A stretch of DNA of 24,603 nucleotides, from NCBI GenBank assembly GCA_900617975.1, contig UZAE01000385.1, positions 1-24,603 on the forward strand, written 5' to 3'. The position numbers and the translations under genes were made by a program. Positions 9,101-19,106 of this stretch are shown here, one piece after another (the first letter of the stretch is position 1; every line of letters begins with the position of its first letter). Below the pieces are notes generated by a model. The model ran no database searches, had not been told where the DNA came from, and saw only the letters and a program-made list of their open reading frames with translations. This stretch comes from Rodentolepis nana. Lineage: Eukaryota; Platyhelminthes; Cestoda; Cyclophyllidea; Hymenolepididae.

Positions 9101-10697
9101 ATTTAGTTGCAACACAAAGTGGATGAGAGCGAAGAGGACTTTGAGAAGATTTCAGCGACTATCAAGAAGGAGTTTGAGCACGTTGATGAGGCCCGATTCG
9201 AGGAATTTAAGGCTGCTACTCTCTCATATCTCACTATGATTCTTCAAATGCAAGAAAAGGTTGGTTCATTTGTTTTTTTCCCAGTTTAGCTGAAGTTTCT
9301 AGTAAAGGAATGGGGTATATTATGCCGCAGATTTTTGTGGTGTTTAATGGCCAATATCTGATCTGCTCAATTCCTCCACTGTGGTCCATTAGTCAGCAGA
9401 TCTCACATAGTTTCTCTGCTACTTACATACAGTTTGGTCAATTCAATTTTATTTCAAACTTGAATTTTTTTATAAACCACTGGAAACATTTGTGTTGACA
9501 ATTTCTCTTGGTTACTTTTTCTCAACCTGAAATTGCTTCTAGTCTGTATGCCAAGTTCCCAAAAATTCCACGATCCGTCGCTTTGTGGAAGACAGTTCAA
9601 TTTTTCCATTGGAAAAAATCCTCACGACACGAGAGGAGAGAGGTCTAGTACAAATTCTTATGATTGCGATTTCTCATAGTCAAAGTTAATAAAATATACA
9701 TATGAACTGTATGATGGCGCTTTTAACGGAGAACGAAATGAAGTCAACTAAGACAAGGTTTGTTTAAAAATATAAACATTAAAATGTTAAACCCACATTC
9801 TTAGCGCTCTGATTAAATGATCCTTGATTTTTTTAACGATTCTGCCAAGGGCGGCCACTCATCCTGGTCGATGAGCTTTATTCCGTTATATCTGATGTAT
9901 ATCAAAGTAAATCCTCATTTTTTTATTTGAACAATCGGATGTTTTGTTTTTATTTACAGCTGATAATATTTTTTTCTTTTGTGGAGTCAATGTCAAGCCC
10001 CTTAATCTGTCTGGAATATTAATTTGATTAAATTAGTGGTAATTTGCCTCTTTTTGTGATTTATGGGCACATATTCGGCGGCCATGTTGGGCCATTCAAA
10101 TTTCAGCTGAAATAGCTTATCATTGTTTACCTTGCAGATATGAGCCCGTTGGCGCACCAACCCTGGTGCCTTCTGTTAAGAGCAATTGCTTACAAGCTTT
10201 CTTTATTCAAATTTAGGTCGAATCATGCTGCGTACTGGGGTTTGGAGATGCTGAATTAAAAACTGAAAGAAGTTTGCCTAAGAAAAGCCTATTTTTAAAA
10301 TCCTTTATTAATTTTTCCCTAAATTTGCATTTCCCCTAAAATCGGCTAAATTGAACGACCGCTGTCTCAAGTAATTTTGGGATATGGCCTGCTCTTGAGG
10401 CATTTATGCGCCTTTTGACTATCCTGGGGGTGGAGCAGTTTATAAAATGAAACAAGACATAATATTTAAATAAAATATAAACTTCATTTTTCATTACCCT
10501 TCTTATATTAGTGTTTGATATTTTTGACTACAATTTTTTTGCTTTCCTACAAGGTCACAACTTTAATTGAATATCAAATTAATCAACCCTATAGTTCGCT
10601 CAACTGTTGGTGTTTACTTTGTAACGCTTATTTTGATACTTTCTAGACGCGTCAAGTCTGGGAAGCCTTCATTGGTCATGCCAAGGCTATTGAATAA
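6107..10697 (+). CDS. SNX1: Sorting nexin of the SNX1/SNX2 class (PX and BAR domains)
   Basis: SNX-BAR subunit that binds phosphoinositides on endosomes and shapes retromer-coated tubules for endosome-to-Golgi sorting. Exons: 6107-6127, 6166-6199, 6230-6273, 6306-6422, 6455-6675, 6717-6909, 6957-7050, 7123-7328, 8333-8482, 9107-9259, 10647-10697. All junctions are GT-AG and in phase, giving 427 aa. Residues 1-33 are polar and acidic. The PX domain (about 43-160) carries VQRRFSDFLGLYEKL, a Pro-rich PPEK loop and EKRRVSLE; the BAR coiled-coil region follows to the C-terminus, which ends WEAFIGHAKAIE as in SNX1/2. Human SNX1/2 are about 520 aa; the difference is mainly a shorter N-terminal tail. 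The PX core resembles SNX1 slightly more than SNX2, but one invertebrate gene may represent both. The first two exons have no homology support and rest on phase and splice sites. Confidence 0.93.
7329..8332 (+). other. Sorting nexin intron 8 (1004 bp)
   Basis: Donor GTAAGT, acceptor AACTAG. AT-rich; the short minus-strand frame at 7626-7817 has no recognisable content. No repeat or RNA gene seen. Confidence 0.7.
8543..8658 (+). other. Exon-like open segment inside sorting nexin intron 9
   Basis: A 116-bp stretch with an acceptor (TTTGCTAG) and a strong donor (GTGAGT) is open in the frame that continues from exon 9. It has a balanced, coding-like composition unlike the surrounding intron. The peptide (LCRVQELLDEP... 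to ...GGHKIKTQ) matches nothing in SNX1/2, whose exon 9-exon 10 junction is already complete. Because 116 is not a multiple of three, inclusion would shift exon 10 out of frame and end in a stop. It could be a poison exon, an alternative end or a chance open frame. Confidence 0.35.
9260..10646 (+). other. Sorting nexin intron 10 (1387 bp)
   Basis: Donor GTTGGT, acceptor TTCTAG. Contains a small hairpin (GCACCA/TGGTGC, 10154-10169) and a minus-strand stretch near 9835-9895 that translates to LIDQDEWPPL, faintly like DDE transposases but too short to call. No supported gene. Confidence 0.65.
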
Positions 10698-10836
10698 ATG
10701 ATTTCGTTTCTCCGTGATCTAAATTCTCCGCTGATTCAATACAATATGTTGATTCCATTTTCCTTCTTGTTATACAGACACAATCTGTGCCGATCTAATT
10801 TATACTTGACGTAACTGTATTGTTGTTAACTTCAGT

Positions 10837-10842
10837 AATAAA
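10837..10842 (+). terminator. Poly(A) signal AATAAA, sorting nexin gene
   Basis: AATAAA lies 140 bp after the TAA stop, followed by a GT-rich stretch (GGTGCTTTGT) suited to a downstream element. Another AATAAA overlaps the stop codon (TGAATAAATG) and is less likely to be used. Confidence 0.55.
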
Positions 10843-12165
10843 GGTGCTTTGTACTCAAACACCTGCGCATATTTTTTATATTGCAGCGACAACAATTGTT
10901 TTACAATCTAGGTCTAGAGAATAATGTGAAGAAAATATATATCGAGAAGACACCCGAAAATGGGAGAAAAGATGACATCACGAAGGCATTGACAATTAAC
11001 GCGACACTAAAGGGGATGCTTCCTTATAGATAAAGGCGCCATTGAGTTCGCTTGTAAAAAACACCTCGCAGATGTCGACGCATGGCGTTTTAAGTGACCT
11101 TCCATAATCCAAGGTCGCTGCAAGGAATGAAAAAGCTGGGCAATAACAATTTAACACTTCATAACCTAAAGAGATAATTTAGATTGTTTTTTGGTTTTTT
11201 TTGCCAATTATATTTGCCCGATAGTAAGATATATTTTGTATTCTGAAAAAAGTAATTACTGAATATTTAAGTGTTGGGATCTGCAGCGCATACAACACAA
11301 AGAAGCATTAACTAAAGCTCAGCAGCTAACTTTCCCCAAATCTACCAAGATAAAATTGCGCCGAAAATTAACTAAGTTGCCCTAATAATACCGAGGATAT
11401 GGAGTATGTGCAAAGTGAGCGGTACTTTTTATTCGGGATACTGCCTCAATGCTTAACCATTAAAGCAAAATTGAGTCTACAATACGACGTCGTTACTACT
11501 GATCACTAATCGGATGGGAAGTCTATGCAAAGCGAGCAGTAGCACAGATGTACCTACCAGATTGTTCCAGTGCGCACAAGATTACATTGTTCAGTTTTGG
11601 TAGCCTTGTGTATTTCATAGATCTCATAGGATGTAGAGGAAAAAATGCTTTCATTTATTTGTTAGATTTAATATTGATATTGCGTTTTAGTTATGTGGAA
11701 TTGATCAGTGGATCGGAATGTTCGCATGCTCTTAGTAAATCAGAAAATGGACAACTTCAAAATTTTATATAAAACAAATTAATCAAATAAGTGAAAATAA
11801 TTAGACAAAAGCTTAGACGTGTTTGAACTCAATACTTCCCTATATATTAAAAACAGAAAATAGCAAAGCAATTCCCATTTACCAATAAGCATGACATCGG
11901 ATAATAATTCAAAACAATTAACTCAGTGAGAAATGAAGATTATCAAAAGAAATTTACTTTTCGATATCAAAACAAGGAACCAAATTTCATATCTGTATTT
12001 GGTAACCCATAATGCAAAATACTCAAACGATGAATATTTGAATTATAAGTTTACCTATTTTAAACCTTATTTACAAAATGAAAGCAACTCCTATAAAATT
12101 TGCCATATTTACTTAACCCATGTTTTCATATTTAGTTTGGGCTAATTTGTTCTATTATTTATGCG
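10843..12165. other. Intergenic region between the sorting nexin and TACC genes
   Basis: AT-rich with no supported gene. A 9-bp stem with one G-U pair and a 9-nt loop (AGTGACCTT/AAGGTCGCT) lies near 11090-11116. Two similar patches, around 11403-11423 and 11519-11541, share a GTxTATGCAAAGxGAGC-like core and may be remnants of a repeat. The plus-strand frames at 11548-11772 and 11933-12145 show only AT-rich, low-information translations. The TACC promoter should lie in the right part. Confidence 0.5.
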
Positions 12166-15100
12166 ATGACTGATGATAGACCCATTGGCGGAGGAGGTGG
12201 ATATAAAATAAATTGGGATGAAATAGACGAAAATACAAATCCATTCGGCGTCGGAAATGCCTTTGGAGGCAATAAGTTGGCTTCAAGTCCATCAGCTGGT
12301 AGAGCCCCTCCTGTTCAACCCGACTCGCCTCCTGTATCTGACCTTCCAGTTCTTTCAGAAGATCCTCCTTTGAACCCATCAGGAAAGGAAATAGTGAATG
12401 AAGTCCGTCATGTGCTGGATCCATCAGTTACTGAATTTGGCGATGCTAAAAGTGTACCCAAAGAATTAAAATCACATAATAAGGGACCTCGTCCTGCTCC
12501 ACCAAAACGAACTGTTTCCAAAGGCAACTCACAGGAAGCTGAAGATAGGAATGAAATAGCTTTAGATAGTGAGCTAAAACTTAATTTTCCTTCCATTTTT
12601 TTAAAGAAAGCATATTAGTACTTCAGTATATATTTCTGGTTAATTTGTGCCACTACTTTCTCAGTATTCGTTACTTGGAATTTGTTATTTGAATCACGTA
12701 ATAATCAGATAATGGATAAATGTAACTTTTAACCAGTTACTGCTCGTTTAGTTGAAGCGTCTTATTAAGTGTAGTGGAAAATCACATTAACATCACATAT
12801 AGGTACACCTTTAATTTCACCTTCCACTTAGTCTTTCAATCTAAAAAGAAATATCAATTAGGTAACCAGAGGTGTTTATTCAAAATTCAATGAAAGTGGC
12901 AGCGTCAAATTCAGATTTCGGGCTGGTAGAACGCGCCACCAAAATCGGCTTCATAAATTGAGACCTACGGCCAATAGCAAGAGCAGAGTTGAGAGAGACA
13001 GTCTTAAACTGTCACGAGTGCTGACATTTCTTGGCGTGCAATTCCATTCTATTTTTCATTGGTTTGACTTCATCTTTTATCTCATTAATTTTAGATGCTA
13101 AGTTTGGAAATCAAATTCCTAATATCGTAGATATTCCGTAAGTTGTCTCAGCGGTGACGATACTATTTTCCTTTTCTCTTTATTTTGACCTGCGAGTTTA
13201 TCTTTTCTCTTTTCGTTTTTCAGACCTCCTGAAGAATTTGTGCCAGAGGAGGTAAGATCTTTTTCGCTCTCCCTTTAGCTTAATTCCAATCTCATTGGTT
13301 AATCCTTTAATTGTTTTTTTGCACCTTGCTAAAGTAGCCAATAAATCAGTATTTCCTATTAGCTATTCACTATCCAAATTGTGTGTAGCTTAACAGCTTT
13401 CTCCTTAGTTACTGTTATTGCTGTCAGTAATATGACCTCCTTTTCTACTAAGCCTCAGGTTGGGAATCCACTGGTACGTGGGCATTCGCGTAGGGCCAGC
13501 AACAGCTCTTCGGCAACGTTTGATCTTGTCTCAGGAAATCAATCCCCCTTACCAGAACCTGAACCCGATCATCATTCTCTCTCTGCAGACGAGGAATTGT
13601 TGAGTCTTCGGGCCGATAAGCAGCATTTGACCACAGTGGTGGCTGATATGCAGTGAGTTACTTTTTTTATTTCATTACATAATATCTTTTTTACGTCTCA
13701 TAAGTGGCATAGAGTTTTTGTTTCTTTCTTCCTCTTCATTTGACCAGAAGTTGTCGGGGGTTTGATAATTCTCTTCTTTTTATTTCCAATTTACCTAGCC
13801 AGTCAATTGATCAAATATGGAAATTAGGGCTAGCTATAGATGAGTTTACTAAATTTTCTTGTCTATTTTTCATTCTACTGATTTAAAAGTTCTGATAAGG
13901 GTTATACCTTTAAATTCATAGCCGAAAAATACATGATTTGGGACAAAAATGGCCATATATTTATTAACGTACATTTGGAACTTCTCGATACGGGCTAGAC
14001 AGTTCCGAGATCCATTATTATTCTTTGAAATCAATTTCGTTTAAAGGTTTCCACAGTCATAAAATAGAGGTGTAATGTTGCCATATTAATGGCACGAGTG
14101 ACTTTCTTTTCAATATTAATTTTTGAAGTCTATTTTCCATGAAAATTTAACTACTATTTAATTGGAAGTAGTGTTAAAATTCACTTCAAAATGATATTTG
14201 GGCAGGTTGGGGGGACTTGAAATGTGGTTATATTCTTGGGTTCCTTTTAATGTTGGCTAAGACTAACACATTAGAGTGTTTTACTTTAATTAAATTACCG
14301 CTAACAGATTTTTATTTGTTTTGTTTTTTGAGACAGAATTTGTTTTGCAATCGCCCCTTTCGTCTTTTGGTATAAGTGCTAACTCTGGTAAATCTTCGGT
14401 TTATTTACTTTCCACAAAAAATTTATAATTTCGATTAAACTGGAGATCACAAGGAAGAGAATAAGGGATAGTGAATTGTACTTTGTTTGGTGGAGTTGGA
14501 CTTTTCTCATTTAATCACATCATTTTGTAACTTATGAGCGAAAATATTTATGTAAATTTTGTAGGATGTTGAAGAAGTTGCCTAAATCAGACCATTGTTT
14601 TCCCTTTTTCAACGATAATTGATATTGGTAAATGTGTTCATCGACCAAGCCAAAAATCGTAAGATTGATGCTTTGGTGAGCATCCAATAATGTTAATAGC
14701 CAATCGCACTTGTTATTTTTTTAAACAAGATGGTAGGTGAAATTAGGTTTTGAAGCTGTGAAAGTTACACTTTATTGTGAAGATTTTCCTGTCTTTAAGT
14801 AATATCCTCATACGGTAATGGAAATGAAGCAGTAAATTAGGATTTTTCCCTTTGATTTCGCATTGGCAAACATGAATTAGCAAACTTGAGTTATTCTTTT
14901 GTGAATATTGAATGAAAGCACGATTAACTTCTTAATTATGCAATATGCGTTGTGGTTCAGTGCCTTCACTAATCTCTAAGGTCGATTTTCTTAAATACTT
15001 CTCTCTACACATTTATGCAGATTATTAAACTAGTCTGACTAGTTGGAAAGTATTAAACTGATGCAATATATCCTGTGCTTGTATTTCTATTCCGGTCATC

Positions 15101-18100
15101 TTTACTATGGACAATGTTTACTTAATTCGAGAGTATTCTAATCTCTAGGGAGAACCATTTGAATAAAAGCTCTTTTTCTCATTTCTTATTGTTATTGACT
15201 ATTCCAATCTTCTGAAAGTGTTCCCATGGGTATCAATTCTCGTCACTGCAGATTTTGCGAAAGTTTTTTGTACACAAGCAAAAGGAGTCAAAAAAGTTCT
15301 TGTTTCATTCAATCCAAGAAAATGTTTTTGTCTTACTACAAAACTAAACTTAAGTTTGATCAATGTTAATTAAGCTTGGTTGCTTTAAATTATAGAATTA
15401 GCTAACCCCGGTTCAGTCTGTATCTAATTTGTCATTACACACAGTTTAATCCTGTATCAAAATATCTGCACCCTTCTAATTAATATTACCATTGTTCATT
15501 TCAAAGTTCAAACCTCTTGATACCGAATTACACATTCGTTTATGCAGTTCGGTCTGTGCTTCGTAAGAAGTGACTTAAGCCGAACCTTCCATTCGAGAAC
15601 GTGCAAAACCATGTAAAATGTTTTCTGGTTGGAATTCTCTCTAAAGCTAGTTCCTTGAAAGCTGCTTTAAAGCTAGTTCATGGTATCACGAACACATGTT
15701 GTTTATTTGAGTTCATTGTAAGACATACTACCTATGTGTGAGGTAATGCATAACAAATAAAATTTATAACTCTTAGGAAGTAGATTTTTGTTAATAAAGT
15801 TATTATCAAATTCTAAGGCACTGGCGTGAGGAAATTAGAGTTTGTGACCACTTATTCCAATACTGCATTTTCTGTTTCTAGGAAAACCGTTGAACACTTC
15901 AATTTTTTAATAATTTTCCCCATTTTCAGAATTCTTTGTAGAAGTGCTAACGTATTTTTTATATTTTCATACTGGATTTTCATAAAATTTTGATCTTTTA
16001 TCTACCTCGATAAGTTGCAAATCAGATCAATTTCAATTGATCCATTCATAGGAGACATAATTAGTTACATTATTTATCAAACTCTCAATGTTATACCTGG
16101 GGCCAATAATTGACTTAGTGATTAGTCTTTTAAGCCACTTCTACTTTGCTCTTCTTGAGTCCACGGAACACCTTTTTATTGTAACCTCTACACTTTTATA
16201 GTATCTTTTCGTTTCTAATTTCATTTGGGCAATGAATTCAACTAATTGTAAATAAAATGCGTTACCTCCCTAGACGATGCATAGCCGAATACGAACGAAG
16301 TCTTCGTCAGCTTGCAGAGGAGAAGGCTCGTGCTGAAGAGTCGGCAAAAGAGTCCGTCATTGACATCATTGCAGAACGAGATCAGGCTATTGAGGAAATC
16401 TCCACAATCGAAAAGGCATTCGGTGACCTTCATCGAAGATTTGAGAAGTCCAAGCAGATTATCGAGGGCTTTAAAACGGTAATATGAGCTACTGCTTCAA
16501 AAAACATTAAGTTATGCGTATTTGTTGTTCAGAACTATTCCAACAATCAACTAATGGTTTTCGAAGCACTAGATTATTATATTGGTGTCCATATGTAGTG
16601 ATTAATTACCAGATTTATTCTGGTCCAAGGCACTATATTCCTATTTCAGGAGAAAAACTTTATTGTCAGGCTTTACGTTTTTATCACCCCTTTCTCGTAG
16701 CTGCTAGTTAAGATCCTTTTGGCGTGTCAAACGCGAGCTCAGTGCTCTCCGTTAATGATGTAAATTGCATCTTGGTCTTTTAGAACGAGGAGGCACTAAA
16801 GAAAACCGCTCAAGAATATCAGGATCAGTTGAAACGTCAAGAACAGAAATATCAGTCGCTCAAAGTCCACGCGGAGCAACAACTGACCAAGTAAGTTTTA
16901 CTGCATTTATTTTTCCCTTTCTATTTCTCAACCCTACTTCGTTTTGAGTTTTTGTTTCCGTATTCCGTACGTCCACTTTTAGCTTGGCAACAGAATAATT
17001 TCTTTGTAGAAAAAGGGCTTTATTTCGAAAAACACTTGTTAAATTTATTGCTTTTCACTAATAGGAATTTATTACAGACTATCACCTTATAACCACGCTT
17101 ATTACATTTGGAAATGATTTGAAAGATTCTGCATTCTCTTCCTGCCTTGGAAGAGATAAACTCCCTTCGAGTGGTCCTGCTATTTTTTTTACTTTCTTTA
17201 TTTTAATTTTTATTCCAAAATTATATCTTTATTTCAAGTTGAGAATCTTTCTTGAAAGCGGTGTTAATTTTACCATTCTGACATGCTGCTGCTGATCAAA
17301 TGGCAGGCGTCTTGATGGTTATCATTAGCCCTTTAGTTGACTTCAGGTTTCATAGAGGGGAAGGAACATCAAATTGAAAAAAAGACGAGAGGGGGGGGGG
17401 GGGAAGAAGAGTGTTTTAAAGATGTAAAAGAGAGACGCAAAGGTAGAAAAAGGTAGGAAGAGTACTGTGGAAGTAGTCGGATATGACATAGAGTGGGGTG
17501 ATGGTGGTTTGAAGTGAGAAGTCAACTGCCAGTCAGTAGACTTTTTTGCCGTATGAATATACGTTGCCCAGGGTGCACCACGTCGAGGTAAGTCTATTGC
17601 TCACCCCCCACTCTGACATTGATATATGTAATCTGTTATTAGTAATATGTGCATTTGACTATTATTCATTCTTGGTCATCCTAGTTAATTTATTCTTGAG
17701 CTGGGATTTTCCTTCTAGTTTAGCTTTAATCTTTAAAAAGTCTCTTTAGTCTTTATAGCGGTTGAAGTTACAATAGCGATATTTTCTGAATTTATTCCTA
17801 CCTTCGTAGGCTAGCTTCATAATTTGTGTTATAAATCGTGGTAGTTTGTCTTTTCTAGTTAAGCTTTTGCTTACCGCATCTGCATCATTTTTTCATTTGT
17901 TTAGAGTTGCAGAAGAGACCGAGAGGGCTAAAAGAGCTAACGAAGATGAAGTCACTCGATTGCGAGCGGCCATCAAGCGCTCGGAATTGAGGATTCATAG
18001 TCTTGAATCCCAGCTACAACAGAAGGCACGATCTGACAATTTAATTTAAAAGTCTCTATGATTTTGATTCTAGGACCTACTTTGTAATACTTCATTTTTT

Positions 18101-18178
18101 ACATTGTAGGTACAAGAGAATACTGAGCTGACAAAGATATGCGACGAACTCTTGAATAAATATGGAGACAAGCAATGA
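12166..18178 (+). CDS. TACC: Transforming acidic coiled-coil (TACC) protein
   Basis: TACC proteins bind XMAP215/ch-TOG and act at centrosomes, spindle poles and microtubule plus ends. Exons: 12166-12568, 13095-13137, 13224-13251, 13459-13652, 16274-16478, 16784-16890, 17905-18025, 18110-18178; total 389 aa. Residues 1-158 are low-complexity and Pro/Ser-rich, with an early INWDEIDENTNPF motif and RPAPPKR. From about residue 200 to the end runs a continuous coiled coil, the TACC domain. It contains GFKTNEEALKKTAQEYQ and VQENTELTKICDELLNKYG, which align closely with the C-termini of vertebrate TACCs. Seven junctions are in phase; six are GT-AG and the last (18025/18110) needs a GC donor. Exon 1 ends at a GTGAGC donor chosen because its phase fits exon 2; a GTAGAG at 12299 is also in phase and would give a shorter exon. 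The protein is shorter than human TACC1-3 in its N-terminal half. Confidence 0.94.
12569..13094 (+). other. TACC intron 1 (526 bp)
   Basis: Donor GTGAGC, acceptor TTTTAG. The reading frame of exon 1 stays open for 16 more codons, to a stop at 12618, so retention would give a short 150-residue N-terminal product. No repeat or RNA gene seen. Confidence 0.65.
13653..16273 (+). other. TACC intron 4 (2621 bp)
   Basis: The largest intron in the window, donor GTGAGT and acceptor CCCTAG, separating the N-terminal exons from the coiled-coil exons. AT-rich with no open frame worth noting on either strand. A 12-bp direct repeat TAAAGCTAGTTC occurs at 15642 and 15668. Alternative promoters producing a coiled-coil-only isoform would have to lie here, but nothing shows one. 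Confidence 0.65.
16891..17904 (+). other. TACC intron 6 (1014 bp)
   Basis: Donor GTAAGT, acceptor GTTTAG. Hosts the second copy of the dispersed compound repeat (about 17298-17450) in reverse orientation. The minus-strand frame at 17343-17525 and plus-strand frame at 17546-17749 are repeat- or AT-derived. Confidence 0.7.
17298..17450 (-). repeat. Compound repeat element, copy 2, inside a TACC intron
   Basis: The reverse complement reproduces copy 1 in order: a TCTACCTT..TCTCTTTTACATCT block, an ACACTCTTC stretch, a pyrimidine run, TTTGATGTTCCTTCCCCTCT, GAAGTCAACTAAAGGGCTAATGATA and finally GACGCCTGCCATTT. Here each block is present once, while copy 1 has the blocks amplified. A run of 13 G (17391-17403 on the plus strand) falls at the junction between the first two blocks. 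The matching end GCCTGCCATTT abuts unrelated intron sequence, so it probably marks one true end of the element. Confidence 0.8.
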
Positions 18179-18331
18179 AGTGATCTCTTCTGATCTATAA
18201 CTGTTTACTGTTTTATTAAAGCGTGTTGTATGCCTTACATATTTGTTCAACAGACAGTAAACGGACGCCTTATCATTGTACAGCCACTTGTTTTCGTTCA
18301 TGTTACCAAGTTCTTTAAATTTCACGTGTAA

Positions 18332-18337
18332 AATAAA
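18332..18337 (+). terminator. Poly(A) signal AATAAA, TACC gene
   Basis: AATAAA lies 154 bp after the TGA stop and is followed by a GT-rich tract (GTGGGTTGGTT). An ATTAAA variant at 18216 is closer to the stop and could be used instead. Confidence 0.55.
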
Positions 18338-19106
18338 GTGGGTTGGTTACTTATCGTTATGTCTTGTTTTGAATTGGGTAAATTATCCGATTTCATCAAT
18401 TGCAGTCGAATGTCTGGGTTTTATTCTTGCAAATATTGTCGGTCCTTGTAACTTGGAGCTGACGACTACAACCTCCTCAGTAGGTTATTTGCCATAATAT
18501 AGCCAATTGTTCCACCACACCTGTAAAAACGTGATGAGTTTTTCATGTTAATTTGAGGTTTAGGAATACATCAGCATAGGCTGCGGATCTTGCGTCAGTA
18601 CGGCTTATTTAAACCTAATGGGAAATCATAAAACCATGGATAATTACAGTAGCCAAATCGAGGTTTATTCGAATTAGCAAAGTATTAGTATTAGTCCTTA
18701 TAGCTCCTTCTTGTGAAACCAACTTAATTTAAGCAGCAAATTTCGCAACCAAATAGAATCACTTTGCATACGTAAAATAGAACATTAAACACTCTTAAGT
18801 GTTTTCAGTTAACTGGAATATTATAGAGTGGAAGCATATTCATTTATTTAAAGCAATGAGGTATTGATAACTCAAGTTATTTATTTCATAATATGCTCTG
18901 AATGAGAACGCAGCAAAGCAAAATTTTCTAGTTATGCAACTAATAATGCAAATACAACATCATTTGAAGTAGTTGTGCTTTAAAATATTTTAAATATATT
19001 ATTTTAAAATAGAGATATTTATTGGAATGGATCATAGTTTTAAGCATCTACTTTGATGGCGGCTAGTTTTGATCACTCCTCCTTGTCAAATTAGTCTCTA
19101 TATTTC
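18338..19106. other. Intergenic region between TACC and GPKOW
   Basis: AT-rich, with no supported gene or repeat. It should hold the GPKOW promoter. An AAATTAG acceptor-like site at 19086-19092 lies just upstream of the GPKOW ATG and could receive a spliced leader. Confidence 0.5.

Noticed and set aside
9835..9895. Minus-strand peptide with DQDEWPPL, faintly like a DDE transposase
   Set aside because: Only about ten suggestive residues, stops close by and no inverted ends; not enough to call a transposon fossil.
11089..11116. Hairpin in the sorting nexin-TACC spacer as a possible small RNA
   Set aside because: The stem is only 9 bp with a G-U pair; far shorter than a microRNA precursor and without flanking pairing.
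11548..12145. Two open frames upstream of TACC
   Set aside because: Translations are AT-driven with no recognisable motif, and no exon phase links them to TACC.
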